Source of the DNA: Tamilnaduibacter salinus
Lineage (GTDB): Bacteria; Pseudomonadota; Gammaproteobacteria; Pseudomonadales; Oleiphilaceae
Direction: 5' to 3'
DNA length: 64,000 nucleotides
NCBI RefSeq assembly: GCF_003096655.1
Contig: NZ_QEKQ01000001.1
Span: forward strand, 124,001 to 188,000
Positions 38,025-47,588 of this stretch are shown piece after piece. The position numbers and the translations under genes were made by a program. The number at the start of each line of letters is the position of its first letter. Positions within the stretch are counted from its first letter, which is position 1. The notes under the pieces are model-generated. The model searched no databases. It was not told where the DNA came from and worked only from the letters and a program-made list of their open reading frames with translations.

Positions 38025-38056
38025 ACCCCGCCGCAGCGTCGCGTCGGGGTTTTTTT
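38025..38056 (+). terminator. Intrinsic terminator after grxD
   Basis: ACCCCG (38025-38030) pairs with CGGGGT (38045-38050), with extra pairing inside, followed by a run of seven T residues. It lies between the convergent grxD and TonB-like genes. Confidence 0.9.
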
Positions 38057-38060
38057 GTAT

Positions 38061-38879
38061 CTACGGGCTCCGTGGCGTGGGCCGGAAACTGAGTGTCAGG
38101 TCGAACTCCCGGTGACCGGCGTGCGAGTCGGGGATCGGGGGGTAGGGATTGGCGCTGAGTGCTGCCCGATAGGCAATCCGATCGAGATTGACGTTGCCGG
38201 ATGACGACGCCACCTCGGCCTGGGTCATGACGCCGTTGGGAAGCAGGCGCAGCGTCAGCCGAACCGTTCGGGGGCCTTCCAGATCCCGTAGATTGCGAAT
38301 GCCCTGCTGATCGATGGCCCGGCCGACGGCCTGCCAGAGTTTCGCGATATAGGGGTCGGTCTGCTCCGGGGTGTCAGTGAGCTGAGTCTGGTCTGGCCGC
38401 CGCCCCTGGTCCGCGGTGGCTGACGCAGCGTTTTTCGAGGCGCTCGTCTCATTGCTGGGACGGGACGAGAACTGTGGTGCTGCGGCGGACATGTTGTCAG
38501 TCGCCCGAGCCGGTGCTTTGTCGCCCGCATCCGGTTCGGGCGACGGGTCCTGGCGTTGATCCCGCTCCCGGGGTGTTGCGTCAGGCGTCGACCGGGGGGC
38601 AGTCCCCCTGTCAGTTGCCGGGCGGGAAGTGGCTGGTGCGTCGGCGCTGGACGACGCGCGCTGTTGCGCGCTGGGCCGGGAAGCCGTTGAGGTTTCCGGC
38701 CTGGCAACCTGTGAGGGCATCGCCAGGGTCAGTCTCAACGTATGGGGTGTCTCTGGGTCCGGGCGGTTGGGGAGGACGATCAGTGCCGCCAGCAACGTGT
38801 GACACAGCAGCGCAATGGACAGCGCCAGAAACAGTCGGATGGACAGGGGCTGCTCTGCGTTATAGCCGTTCAGTGCCAT
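38061..38879 (-). CDS. TonB-like energy-transducing protein
   Basis: 272 residues. One N-terminal membrane helix (about 15-37) is followed by a long low-complexity Pro/Ala/Ser/Thr/Arg-rich periplasmic region (about 55-175) and a C-terminal TonB-type domain (DPYIAKLWQAVGRAIDQQGIRNLRDLEGPRTVRLTLRLLPNGVMTQAEV). TonB proteins couple the ExbBD motor to outer-membrane receptors. No exbB or exbD is in the window. GGAG lies 5 bases before the ATG. It follows the DUF1631 gene by 36 bases, so the two may be co-transcribed. Confidence 0.85.
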   Translation of the reverse strand: MALNGYNAEQPLSIRLFLALSIALLCHTLLAALIVLPNRPDPETPHTLRLTLAMPSQVARPETSTASRPSAQQRASSSADAPATSRPATDRGTAPRSTPDATPRERDQRQDPSPEPDAGDKAPARATDNMSAAAPQFSSRPSNETSASKNAASATADQGRRPDQTQLTDTPEQTDPYIAKLWQAVGRAIDQQGIRNLRDLEGPRTVRLTLRLLPNGVMTQAEVASSSGNVNLDRIAYRAALSANPYPPIPDSHAGHREFDLTLSFRPTPRSP

Positions 38880-38915
38880 GGCGCTCCCGGAGGCGGTGTA
38901 GGCCAGAACGGTACG

Positions 38916-41141
38916 TTATCCCGCGCTGCGTCGCAAGCTGCCCATGACGGCGTCCATGGCCCGATCGATCAGGGCGCCCTGCTCCAGAATGGTCAGTCGT
39001 CCCTGGCGCAGCTCGTGGGCGAGATCGGTTCGGGTTTTTTCGATCACCTTCAGCCCCATGCGATTGACGAATACCAGGCATTCGGCTTCATCGATGATGG
39101 CGGAGAGCTTGCAGCGGAATCGCGTGCCATTCACGAGACTGAACTCAACCCAGTTGCCGACCGCGATTTCATCGATCTGCCCCAGATACTCGGCAACCGC
39201 CGCTTCCTCAAGTTCCTGCTGGCGTTCGATGGCCGTCGGCTCGGCCGTGTCGTCGGTGTCTTCCCCAGATGCCTCTGTCGGAGTGTCTGCAGCGGGCTCG
39301 CGGGCCTCTGCCTGGGCATGGTTCCGGAATGCCTCGGTCAGCTCATGTTTGAGCGAGGCCATCATGTCGTCCAGGCGTGTGGCGTTGTAGGAGACTTCTT
39401 CGAGACCTGCTCGCAGGGTCTTGAGGAGTCCCGGCACGACACGGACCCACTGGTCCCGTTCTTCGTCGTCCAGATGAGGGTGCAGACACCAGATCAGGTC
39501 GTCCACAACACGGACAGACTGATTCCAGCGGTGCTCCACATCATCGCGGAGATACGCCAGGAACATGACGCGGCTCCAGCCGTTCATCAGAATGCTGTGA
39601 ACCGTGTCCGGGATGGTCTGATCGGACAGTTTCCGTTGCAGCAGGTCGTCAACCGTTTCCTGGGCCTTCTGGGACTTGATGCGGCCCCGTTCGGATTCCC
39701 GGGTTCGCTGCTCGACCAGGGCCGCCTTGCGGTTCTCTCTCGCCAGGAATTGCTCGAACTCCTCGCCAAGCTGCTCGAACAGCCCGATGTCGCCGTCGAA
39801 TTCTTCCAGAATCCGGGCCACGATGGCGTGGATCTGCTCGTAGAGTTTGTCCCGGGTTTTCTCATCGCTGTCGCTCCAGCCAATGCCCGCGCGGGCAAGG
39901 GCATTCAGGAGCTTGCGTGCCGGATGTGTCGCCCGGCTGAAGAAGGTACGGTCTTTGATGACCACCTTGAGAATGGGAATCTGAAGCCGGCTGATGAGGA
40001 CCTGAATAGGGGGCGACAGGTTGTAGTCGTCGAGAATAAATTCGAACAACATGGAGACCAGGTTGATCAGGTCCTCGTCGGTCTCTTCCAGCGCTGCCGG
40101 TTTACCATCGCTCGTCTGTTGCTGCTCCAGCAGGCTTTCGACCGCCCGTCGCAGGTCAACGACAACCGGTTCTCCCTGACTCAGGTTGCCTGATGGCGGG
40201 GGGGTCTGCGGTTGGGGCAGCGCATTGATGAGCTGATTCAGTTCCTGACTGCCAATAACGTGGAAGCTGTCATCGCTCTGGTGAGCCGATCCCCAGTGTT
40301 GTCTCTGACCGGCCAGCAGTGATCGTATCTGGTCAAAGAACGCCTCGTCGGCCGCCCCTTCGGCTGCCGTTCTGGTGTGCGAGTCCGATTCTGTTTGTGT
40401 CGTTGCGTCCGCCGGCGATTTTGGCGCCTCTTCCGACTGTTCCGCCTGACGGGCGTGATAGCGGAAGTTCGGGATGATGCCCGCCTGGATCAGGATGCGG
40501 TTGGCCTCATCAAGCAGCATGCCGAGATTGGACACCACGTAGCGGTCAAACTGCTTGAGAACGATCAGGCGCTCCCGGATCTGGATTTCCAGCGCCTGTG
40601 CGGTTTCCACGAACGCACCACAAAGGTGTTCGGGCGCCATCGGGTTCACCGGTGCCTCTTCCGAGGCCTGTGGATAGATGGCCGTAAAGCGTGTCTGTAG
40701 TTGAAGCAGCGGCCCCTGGAAATAGGCGCGCGACTTGCTGATCATAGCGTTAAGGGCAACCTGTTCCTCAAGCTCATCATTTTCGACCAGCGACAGTGTG
40801 TCTGAACTCGGGTTGCTGCTGACGGGCGTCTCGGGGGTTCGGCTGCCGGGCGGATCGGAAAACAGACGGCTGACCGATTCCTTGAACGCCTTCTCGACGC
40901 CACGACGCTTGATTCGAATTTCACGCATCGCCTCGAAATAACGGTTCTGCTCGTTGTTGCTGCGGGCGTTGTTGGCCAGCTCGAACAGCGAATCGTCAAC
41001 CGCATCAAACGCGCCCTGAAGCAGGTCACCAAGGCCCGCCACAACGGTTTCGCGGATACGCGAGATTTCACCAGGCAGGTTGGCCGGGCCGCCTCCCTGG
41101 CGATGTTCGTGAATATAATGAATGCCGGACTGCCTCGTCAT
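38916..41141 (-). CDS. DUF1631 family protein
   Basis: 741 residues, helical and strongly charged, with no membrane segments. The N-terminus (IRETVVAGLGDLLQGAFDAVDDSLFELANNARSN-like) and the central region match the DUF1631 family. The last 100 residues (YLGQIDEIAVGNWVEFSL, RFRCKLSAIIDEAECLVFVNRMGLKV) look like a small beta-barrel reminiscent of PilZ domains, though I see no full c-di-GMP RxxxR motif. Function is unknown. AAGGAG lies 6-7 bases before the ATG. It is upstream of the TonB-like gene. Confidence 0.88.
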   Translation of the reverse strand: MTRQSGIHYIHEHRQGGGPANLPGEISRIRETVVAGLGDLLQGAFDAVDDSLFELANNARSNNEQNRYFEAMREIRIKRRGVEKAFKESVSRLFSDPPGSRTPETPVSSNPSSDTLSLVENDELEEQVALNAMISKSRAYFQGPLLQLQTRFTAIYPQASEEAPVNPMAPEHLCGAFVETAQALEIQIRERLIVLKQFDRYVVSNLGMLLDEANRILIQAGIIPNFRYHARQAEQSEEAPKSPADATTQTESDSHTRTAAEGAADEAFFDQIRSLLAGQRQHWGSAHQSDDSFHVIGSQELNQLINALPQPQTPPPSGNLSQGEPVVVDLRRAVESLLEQQQTSDGKPAALEETDEDLINLVSMLFEFILDDYNLSPPIQVLISRLQIPILKVVIKDRTFFSRATHPARKLLNALARAGIGWSDSDEKTRDKLYEQIHAIVARILEEFDGDIGLFEQLGEEFEQFLARENRKAALVEQRTRESERGRIKSQKAQETVDDLLQRKLSDQTIPDTVHSILMNGWSRVMFLAYLRDDVEHRWNQSVRVVDDLIWCLHPHLDDEERDQWVRVVPGLLKTLRAGLEEVSYNATRLDDMMASLKHELTEAFRNHAQAEAREPAADTPTEASGEDTDDTAEPTAIERQQELEEAAVAEYLGQIDEIAVGNWVEFSLVNGTRFRCKLSAIIDEAECLVFVNRMGLKVIEKTRTDLAHELRQGRLTILEQGALIDRAMDAVMGSLRRSAG

Positions 41142-41592
41142 GGCCGACTCCTTTTGACACCCCCCAAGAACCTCCCTGATCGCGGCGCCAATGCCTGGGA
41201 GGATCCCTAGCCGGACAACAACCGGCCTTTACGGCCACCGCGATGGGTGACGATCATGGCGCGTTGCATCCTGCAACCCGCTCCGCACCGGATCGGTCAT
41301 GATTTGATCATATTCCCACGGTCAATGAAATGCCATGACGCGTTCCCGGTATTAACAATCTTTTACTGGGCCGGTTTGATCAGTCGACGAAGGGAAGCCG
41401 CACGCCCGTCATTGGAACACACACCACAGGTTGTTGTTGTCTTTTTGGCTGGCCCGCAGCCTGCCATCATAGGGGTAGTGTTGAACCCAGCGCCATCCCG
41501 GTCAAGAGGCTCTTTAAACTATGATGGTCCGAGAAGGCCATTTTTTATTCGTATTTCGTTTAAGGAATTGATCAGCACTTCATTAAAAAAGA
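41142..41592. other. Spacer of 451 bases, AT-richer than its surroundings
   Basis: It lies between the CNNM-type gene (ends 41593, minus strand) and the DUF1631 gene (starts 41141, minus strand). The half nearest 41593 is visibly AT-rich. On the plus strand it has a hairpin with a six-T tail (41524-41546). An open frame from 41247 to 41678 on the plus strand resembles no family and runs through that hairpin, so I do not call it. Palindromic GGCC/CCGG runs occur near 41212-41236. Confidence 0.5.
41524..41546 (+). terminator. Possible terminator hairpin in the 451-base spacer
   Basis: ATGGTCC (one bulged T), loop GAGAA, GGCCAT, then TTTTTT. It is oriented on the plus strand, opposite to both flanking genes, so it would only serve an unannotated plus-strand transcript. 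Confidence 0.35.
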
Positions 41593-42888
41593 CTATTCAA
41601 CGCCCACTCGCCGGGGCTGGCTTGCGATCATGGTCGGGGACGGGTGGACGCAGGCGGCTTTCACGACATTGTCCTTGATCTGGAGCACCTCGATTCGAAC
41701 ACCCTGAACGAGCAGGCAGACGTTCGTTTCCGGGATGATTTCCAGCGTCTCGGTAATCAGGCCGTTGAGGGTCTTGGGGCCTTCGGTCGGCAGAGTCCAG
41801 CCCAGCGCCTTGTTGATGGTCCGGATGTGCGCAGAGCCATCGATGATATAGGTGCCATCGTCCTGAGGGATAATGTCCGGGCTGGTCGCCGCGTAGTCGG
41901 TGGTGAAATCTCCGACGATCTCCTCAAGGATGTCCTCCAGCGTGGCGATACCCAATACATCCCCATACTCGTCCACGACAATGCCGATCCGGCGGCGGGC
42001 CTTCTGGAAATTGATGAGCTGGGTGTGCAGGGGCGTGCTTTCCGGGATGAAGTAGGGCTCCCGGCAAAGCTGCATCAGCATCGCCTTGTTGATGCTCTCC
42101 TGGTGAACGATCCGGGTCAGGTTGCGCAGGTGCAGAATGCCCTGAATGTTGTTGATATCACCCTTGAAGACCGGCAGGCGGGTGTGCTGGCTGGCCTTGA
42201 CCTGTCGGAGGATGGTGTCGATGTCGTCCTCCAGGTCCAGGCCCACCACCTCGTTACGCGGGACCATGATGTCGTTCACGGTCACCTTCTCCAGGTCGAG
42301 GATGCTGACCAGCATGTCCTTGTGCCGGCGTGGGATCAGCGAGCCGGCCTCATTGACTAGCGTGCGCAGCTCTTCCCGGCTGAGGTGTTCCGAGCTGGCA
42401 TCCTGGGCGGACACACGAAGCAGTCTCAGAATCAGTGTCGTAAACAGGTTGACGAGCCAGACCACCGGGTAGAGCGCCTTGAGCAGAGGGCGCAGCACAT
42501 AGGCGGCCGGAAACGCGATCCGTTCGGGAAACAGTGCGGCCAGCGTTTTCGGCGTCACCTCGGCGAAGATCAGGATGACGACGGTCAGCAGTACCGTAGC
42601 GATGGCAATGCCCGCATCGCCGTAGAGCCGGATGGCTATCACCGTGGCGATGGCCGACGCCAGGATGTTGATAAAGTTGTTGCCGATCAGGATGACGCCG
42701 ATCAACTGATCGGTCCGCTGCAGCAGTCGATCGGCCAGGCGCGCACCCCGGTGACCGGTTTTGGCCATGTGCTTCAGCCGATACCGGTTGAGGCTCATCA
42801 TGCCGGTTTCTGAGCTGGAGAAGAACGCCGACAGGACGATCAGAACAGCCAGCAGGGTAAATAACGCCGGGAGCGGTGCCTCGTTCAA
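41593..42888 (-). CDS. CNNM/CorC-HlyC family transporter-associated protein (YfjD/CorB-like)
   Basis: 431 residues with a TTG start (42888; AAGGA 9 bases upstream), needed to include the first membrane helix. The N-terminal DUF21/CNNM membrane domain (about 1-185: LSAFFSSSETGMMSLNRYRLKHMAKTG, VILIGNNFINILASAIAT, FAEVTPKTLAALFPERI) is followed by two CBS domains (NDIMVPRNEVVGLDLE...) and a C-terminal CorC/HlyC domain. The family is linked to Mg2+/Co2+ efflux. It lies 70 bases after the CcsA-like gene, a pairing common next to ffh in gammaproteobacteria. Confidence 0.92.
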   Translation of the reverse strand: MNEAPLPALFTLLAVLIVLSAFFSSSETGMMSLNRYRLKHMAKTGHRGARLADRLLQRTDQLIGVILIGNNFINILASAIATVIAIRLYGDAGIAIATVLLTVVILIFAEVTPKTLAALFPERIAFPAAYVLRPLLKALYPVVWLVNLFTTLILRLLRVSAQDASSEHLSREELRTLVNEAGSLIPRRHKDMLVSILDLEKVTVNDIMVPRNEVVGLDLEDDIDTILRQVKASQHTRLPVFKGDINNIQGILHLRNLTRIVHQESINKAMLMQLCREPYFIPESTPLHTQLINFQKARRRIGIVVDEYGDVLGIATLEDILEEIVGDFTTDYAATSPDIIPQDDGTYIIDGSAHIRTINKALGWTLPTEGPKTLNGLITETLEIIPETNVCLLVQGVRIEVLQIKDNVVKAACVHPSPTMIASQPRRVGVE

Positions 42889-42958
42889 GCGGAAGGATCC
42901 TTCTGTTGCATGCAGTGGGGGTCAAGCTAGGGAGGCGGTCACGGGCTGTCAAGCCAGG

Positions 42959-43762
42959 TCAGAGCGGACGCTGGAAGACCAGCTCCAGCACGAACTTGCT
43001 GCCAAAATACGCCAGCATCAGCAGAACGCAGCCGCTCAGCGTCCACCGGCTGGCCGTGATGCCCCGCCAGCCCTGAGTGTAGTGGCCAATCAGCAGTGCC
43101 GTGAAAACGCCCCAGGACAGGAGCGAGAACAGCGTCTTATGCGCCAGGTCCTGAGCGAAGAGATCGTCGACGAACAGCGCGCCGGTGACAATGGCGAGAG
43201 TCAGTACCACCACGCCAGCCCAGAGCAGCTCGAAAAGCAGGGACTCCATCGTCATCAGCGGCGGCAGGTTGCGAACCAGCAGGCTGTTGTAGTTGTGCTT
43301 GAGTTGTCGGTTCTGTAGGTGAACGAGAAGCGCTTGCGCGGCTGACAGCGTGAACAGGCTGTAAGCGGTGATGGACAGTGCGACGTGGGATAGCATGCCC
43401 CAGTTGTGCCCGACGTAATGGGGCGGCGCGTGAAAGACCAGCGTCAACAGAACCGACAGCGCGGCCAGAGGGTACACCACCAGAAAGAGGATCTGGGTCG
43501 GTTTCAGGGCGCTGACCACGAGCGCCAGCAGGAGTACCAGCCAGGAAATCAGCAGCGATGCGTGAAAAAAACTGAGGTTGATGGCCGAGGGCTCGATCAG
43601 CGCTTCCCAGATCAGGGCCCCGTGACTGACGAGCCCCAGCAGGCCAATCAGCGTGTTGAGGCTGGTCACGGATTGCAGCCGCCCCCGGAAGAACAGGGTC
43701 TGAAGGACCGTGCCCAGGCTATAGAGGAAGAGGGTTGTGACCGCCAGAATGAGGGTGCCCAT
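42959..43762 (-). CDS. CcsA-like inner-membrane protein (YpjD, cytochrome c assembly family)
   Basis: 267 residues with about eight membrane helices. The segments HYVGHNWGMLSHVALSITAYSLFTLSAAQALLVHLQNRQLK and LSWGVFTALLIGHYTQGWRG are typical of the CcsA/CcmC heme-handling family in its short YpjD form, whose exact job is unclear. Conserved histidines are present in the membrane part. It is divergent from ffh, as in many gammaproteobacteria. Confidence 0.88.
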   Translation of the reverse strand: MGTLILAVTTLFLYSLGTVLQTLFFRGRLQSVTSLNTLIGLLGLVSHGALIWEALIEPSAINLSFFHASLLISWLVLLLALVVSALKPTQILFLVVYPLAALSVLLTLVFHAPPHYVGHNWGMLSHVALSITAYSLFTLSAAQALLVHLQNRQLKHNYNSLLVRNLPPLMTMESLLFELLWAGVVVLTLAIVTGALFVDDLFAQDLAHKTLFSLLSWGVFTALLIGHYTQGWRGITASRWTLSGCVLLMLAYFGSKFVLELVFQRPL

Positions 43763-43820
43763 GAGGTCGGTGTGCTGTCCTTGGTGGTGGTTCCGGTTCG
43801 TGTCGGGCCGTCAGTCTGGT

Positions 43821-43826
43821 TATAAT
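43821..43826 (+). promoter_or_regulatory. Likely -10 of the ffh promoter
   Basis: A perfect TATAAT 90 bases before the ffh ATG in the divergent gap. No good -35 is visible; TTCGTG lies 18 bases upstream. Confidence 0.45.
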
Positions 43827-43915
43827 GTGCGGATTGTGCAATAGAATCAAACCACGCGATGTCGCCCGGCGCTCACCTGGCCGGGTCCCCTCGTGGCGGA
43901 GGATAGCGGATCACC

Positions 43916-45316
43916 ATGTTTGAGAATCTGACCGACCGGCTGTCTGGCAGCCTACGCAAGATTTCCGGTCAGGCGCGCCTGACCGATGAGAACATCAAGA
44001 AGACGCTCCGAGAGGTCCGGAAGGCGTTGCTGGAGGCGGACGTGGCGCTGCCTGTGGTTAAGGCCTTTATCGAGAGTGTGCGCAAGCGGGCCGTTGGCCA
44101 GGAGGTTCGTCGGAGCCTGAGTCCGGGCCAGGTCTTCATCAAGATCGTTCAGAGTGAGCTGGAACGGGTGATGGGCGAGGCCAATGAGGAGCTGAACCTG
44201 TCAACCCGGCCGCCGGCGGTGGTCATGATGGCCGGTCTCCAGGGTGCCGGTAAGACGACAACCGTGGCCAAGCTGGCCCGCCACCTTCAGGAACGACGCA
44301 AGAAGTCGGTGATGGTGGTCAGCGCGGACGTGTACCGTCCGGCGGCTATCCAGCAGCTCGAGACGCTGGCCGGCGAAGTGGAAGCGACGTTCTACCCCAG
44401 TACGACCAAGCAGGATCCGGTGGACATCGCCAACGGCGCAATCGATGAGGCCCGAAAGCGGCATATCGATGTCGTGCTGCTCGACACGGCCGGTCGACTG
44501 CACGTCGATGAAAATATGATGGACGAAATCGGCCGGCTGCAGAAAGCGGTCAAGCCGGTTGAGACGCTGTTCGTGGTAGACGCCATGACCGGTCAGGATG
44601 CCGCCAACACCGCCAAGGCATTCCACGACGCGCTTGAACTGACCGGCGTGGTGCTCACCAAGACGGACGGTGACGCCCGCGGTGGTGCAGCGCTGTCGGT
44701 GCGGCACATCACGGGCAAGCCCATCAAGTTCATGGGTGTGGGCGAAAAGAATGACGCCCTGGAGGCGTTCCACCCGGACCGGGTTGCCTCCCGCATCCTG
44801 GGGATGGGCGATGTCCTGTCCCTGATCGAGGATGCCGAGCAGAAGATCGACCAGGACAAGGCCCAGAAGCTCTCCAAGAAAATGAAGAAAGGGAAGAGCT
44901 TCGATCTGGAGGACTTCCGGGATCAGCTGCAGCAGATGAAGAACATGGGCGGCATGGCTGGGCTGATGGACAAGCTCCCCGGTATGGGGCAGATGGCAGA
45001 AGCCGCCCAGCAGCAGGTCAACGACAAGAGCATGGGGCGCATGGAAGCGATGATCAGCTCGATGACCCCCAAGGAGCGTCGCCGCCCGGAGCTGATCAAT
45101 AACGCCCGCAAGCGACGCATTGCAACGGGGTCGGGCACCCAGATTCAGGATGTGAACCGTCTTCTCAAGCAGCACAAGCAGATGCAGAAGATGATGAAGA
45201 AGATGGGTAAGAAAGGCGGCATGAAGAACATGATGCGTGGCATGGAAGGCATGATGTCGCAGGGCGGTGGCGGTATGCCGCCCGGTGGCGGCGGTCCTCC
45301 ATTTGGTCGTATGTAA
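43916..45316 (+). CDS. ffh: Signal recognition particle protein Ffh
   Basis: 466 residues. N domain, then GTPase G domain with GLQGAGKTTT, VVSADVYRPAAIQQL, LLDTAGRL and TKTDGDARGGA, then the M domain, ending in a Met/Gly-rich tail (MKKMGKKGGMKNMMRGMEG and a polyglycine-proline end). Ffh binds signal peptides and 4.5S RNA and targets nascent membrane proteins to FtsY. It is followed by rpsP in the classic order, 160 bases away with a separate promoter. Confidence 0.98.
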   Translation: MFENLTDRLSGSLRKISGQARLTDENIKKTLREVRKALLEADVALPVVKAFIESVRKRAVGQEVRRSLSPGQVFIKIVQSELERVMGEANEELNLSTRPPAVVMMAGLQGAGKTTTVAKLARHLQERRKKSVMVVSADVYRPAAIQQLETLAGEVEATFYPSTTKQDPVDIANGAIDEARKRHIDVVLLDTAGRLHVDENMMDEIGRLQKAVKPVETLFVVDAMTGQDAANTAKAFHDALELTGVVLTKTDGDARGGAALSVRHITGKPIKFMGVGEKNDALEAFHPDRVASRILGMGDVLSLIEDAEQKIDQDKAQKLSKKMKKGKSFDLEDFRDQLQQMKNMGGMAGLMDKLPGMGQMAEAAQQQVNDKSMGRMEAMISSMTPKERRRPELINNARKRRIATGSGTQIQDVNRLLKQHKQMQKMMKKMGKKGGMKNMMRGMEGMMSQGGGGMPPGGGGPPFGRM

Positions 45317-45351
45317 AACCCGCAAGGTCTGGATAACCGTGCACACAGCGG

Positions 45352-45380
45352 TTTTCAAGGGCGCGGATTTAGCATAGAAT
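45352..45380 (+). promoter_or_regulatory. Sigma-70 promoter of the rpsP-rimM-trmD-rplS operon
   Basis: TTTTCA (45352-45357), a 17-base spacer, TAGAAT (45375-45380). Four and five of six bases match consensus. It is about 95 bases before rpsP. Confidence 0.6.
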
Positions 45381-45476
45381 AGCGCCCCTTTCGAGTATGG
45401 GGCTCCGTGCGTGACGGTTGATCCGGCGCACGACGAAGTACGAAAGTTCGCTCAACAGAACAGGATATTGGTCGAA

Positions 45477-45719
45477 ATGGTAACTATCCGTTTGGCTCGT
45501 GGTGGCTCCAAGAAGCGCCCGTTCTATCGCCTGACAGTCACAGACAGCCGTAACGCACGCGACGGCCGTTTCATTGAGCAGGTTGGCTTTTTCAACCCGG
45601 TCGCGCGTGGCCACGAAGAGCGGCTGCGGGTTGATCAGGAGCGCATTCAGTACTGGACCGAGCGTGGTGCTCAGCCGAGCGCTCGCGTTGCGGAACTGCT
45701 GAAGGAAGCGTCTCGCTGA
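45477..45719 (+). CDS. rpsP: 30S ribosomal protein S16
   Basis: 80 residues from the ATG at 45477, beginning [19 protein letters not shown] as in other S16 proteins; an in-frame start at 45411 lies in the leader and is rejected. First gene of rpsP-rimM-trmD-rplS; rimM follows after 38 bases. Confidence 0.98.
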   Translation: MVTIRLARGGSKKRPFYRLTVTDSRNARDGRFIEQVGFFNPVARGHEERLRVDQERIQYWTERGAQPSARVAELLKEASR

Positions 45720-45757
45720 AACCAGCCTGTGGTTTGGCAGGCTGGCCGGGGTAATTG

Positions 45758-46285
45758 ATGTCAGGCACGTCGCAGGAAACAGTGGTTGGCCGCATTACCT
45801 CGGTGTTTGGGGTTCGTGGTTGGGTCAAGGTCTACTCCTACACGGACCCGATGGACAATATACTGACGTATCGTCATTGGCGGCTCTCCGGGCAGGGTCA
45901 GTCGATGGAAGTCCGGGTTGCGGAAGGGCGTCGTCATGGCCCCGGCATTATCGTCCGGCTGGATGGTGTGTCGGATCGGGACGAGGCCCGCCAGTACTGT
46001 GACAAGGACATCCGCATTCCTGTGGATGAGCTGCCGGAGCTCGGCGATGGCGAGTACTACTGGCACCAGCTTGTGGAGTTGGACGTCCGTACGGTGGACA
46101 GTGTTCTTCTCGGGCGCGTGGTCCGGCTGATGGAAACCGGTGCCAACGATGTGCTTGTGATTCGACCCAACAAGGGGTCGCTGGACTCCCGGGAGCGACT
46201 GATTCCCTGGAATCCGGATGAGGTGATCCGAAGCGTCGATCTGGAGAACGGAGAGCTGATCGTCGACTGGGATCCGGAGTTCTAG
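45758..46285 (+). CDS. rimM: 16S rRNA processing protein RimM
   Basis: 175 residues. The N-terminal domain ([23 protein letters not shown]) is followed by a PRC-barrel domain ([55 protein letters not shown]). It binds S19 and helps mature the 30S head. It lies 38 bases after rpsP and 2 bases before the trmD GTG. Confidence 0.97.
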   Translation: MSGTSQETVVGRITSVFGVRGWVKVYSYTDPMDNILTYRHWRLSGQGQSMEVRVAEGRRHGPGIIVRLDGVSDRDEARQYCDKDIRIPVDELPELGDGEYYWHQLVELDVRTVDSVLLGRVVRLMETGANDVLVIRPNKGSLDSRERLIPWNPDEVIRSVDLENGELIVDWDPEF

Positions 46286-46287
46286 GC

Positions 46288-47049
46288 GTGTGGATCGGTG
46301 CGGTTTCCCTGTTTCCGGACATGTTCGAGGCCGTGACCGGGTACGGAGTCACTGGTCGGGCGATCCGAGAGGGCCTTGTCCGGTTCCAGTGCTGGAACCC
46401 CCGGGATTTCACTCACGACCGTCATCGGACGGTGGATGAGCGCCCATACGGTGGTGGCCCGGGCATGCTGATGAAAATCCAGCCGCTTCGAGACGCCATT
46501 CATGCGGCTCGCGAGGCGGCGGAAGGTCCGGCGAAAGTGGTGTATCTCTCGCCGCAGGGCCGTCCTCTGGATCAGTCTGCGGTTGACAGGCTGGTAACGT
46601 CCGAACGGTTGATTCTGGTGTCCGGGCGTTACGAAGGCGTGGATGAGCGGCTCATCCAGTCGGAGGTGGATGAAGAAATCTCGTTGGGTGATTTCGTTCT
46701 CTCCGGCGGTGAGCTGGCGGCGATGGCTGTCATGGATGCGGTAATTCGCCGTGTACCGGGGGCGTTGGGGCATTCGCAATCGGCTGAGGAAGACTCCTTT
46801 GCGGCCGGACTGCTCGACTGCCCTCACTACACGCGTCCGGAAGTCTACGAAGGGCAGTCGGTTCCGCCGGTGTTACTGGGCGGTAATCACGAGGAAATCC
46901 GGCGGTGGCGGCTGAAAGAGTCGCTTCGGCGAACGTTGGAACGTCGGTCAGACCTGCTTCAGAAGCGGTTCCTGACAGACGAAGAAAGCGTATTACTGGA
47001 CCAGGTGACGGGCGAACGGGGCGGCGACACCGGGTCATCGAAGCATTGA
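46288..47049 (+). CDS. trmD: tRNA (guanine-37-N1)-methyltransferase
   Basis: 253 residues with a GTG start; GGAG lies 8 bases upstream inside the end of rimM. SPOUT knot motifs are [40 protein letters not shown] and [13 protein letters not shown]-like ([15 protein letters not shown]). It makes m1G37 in tRNAs with a G36G37 sequence, preventing +1 frameshifting. Third gene of the operon. Confidence 0.98.
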   Translation: MWIGAVSLFPDMFEAVTGYGVTGRAIREGLVRFQCWNPRDFTHDRHRTVDERPYGGGPGMLMKIQPLRDAIHAAREAAEGPAKVVYLSPQGRPLDQSAVDRLVTSERLILVSGRYEGVDERLIQSEVDEEISLGDFVLSGGELAAMAVMDAVIRRVPGALGHSQSAEEDSFAAGLLDCPHYTRPEVYEGQSVPPVLLGGNHEEIRRWRLKESLRRTLERRSDLLQKRFLTDEESVLLDQVTGERGGDTGSSKH

Positions 47050-47074
47050 ACGATGGGTATCAGGAGTAAGTGAG

Positions 47075-47431
47075 ATGAGCGGCAAGAACAGTATCATCAG
47101 TGAACTGGAAGCGGAGCAGATGGCCGGTGAGATTCCGGAGTTTGGTCCGGGCGACACCGTGACGGTCAACGTCCGTGTCACGGAAGGCAACCGTGAGCGC
47201 CTGCAGGCATTCGAAGGGGTTGTCATTGGCAAGCGGAACCGCGGGCTGAACTCCTCGTTCACCGTGCGCAAGGTGTCCTACGGCATTGGCGTGGAGCGGA
47301 CCTTCCAGAGCTACAGTAAGCTGATCGACAGCATCAAGGTGAAGCGCCGGGGCGATGTTCGCCAGGCCAAGCTTTACTACCTGCGCGATCTGTCCGGCAA
47401 GGCAGCCCGCATCAAGGAAAAGCTCAATTAA
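47075..47431 (+). CDS. rplS: 50S ribosomal protein L19
   Basis: 118 residues with the L19 core [44 protein letters not shown]-like sequence and the end [14 protein letters not shown] lies 8 bases before the ATG. Last gene of the operon; an intrinsic terminator follows about 90 bases later. Confidence 0.98.
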   Translation: MSGKNSIISELEAEQMAGEIPEFGPGDTVTVNVRVTEGNRERLQAFEGVVIGKRNRGLNSSFTVRKVSYGIGVERTFQSYSKLIDSIKVKRRGDVRQAKLYYLRDLSGKAARIKEKLN

Positions 47432-47520
47432 GAGTGCCTTGGGGCCATGTGCCCGGCGCGATTGGAACCCGATGACTCAGGTGCCTCTCGCGCTGTCGAT
47501 TGATCAGTTGGTAAGTTGAT

Positions 47521-47547
47521 AGGGCAGCCCGAGTGGCTGCCCTTTCT
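47521..47547 (+). terminator. Intrinsic terminator of the rpsP-rplS operon
   Basis: AGGGCAGCC (47521-47529), a 5-base loop, GGCTGCCCT (47535-47543): a perfect 9-base stem followed by TTCT. Confidence 0.85.
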
Positions 47548-47588
47548 GCGTCTGGTCGGCAGACGATGCAACAGGAGAGCCAGAATCG

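Noticed and set aside
38742-40193. A 483-codon open frame on the plus strand opposite the DUF1631 and TonB-like genes
   Set aside because: Antisense shadow spanning the ends of two minus-strand genes with good ribosome sites.
41247-41678. A 143-codon plus-strand frame in the 451-base spacer
   Set aside because: No ribosome site, no family resemblance, it runs through a U-tailed hairpin and overlaps the end of the CNNM-type gene. Not excluded outright, but not supportable.
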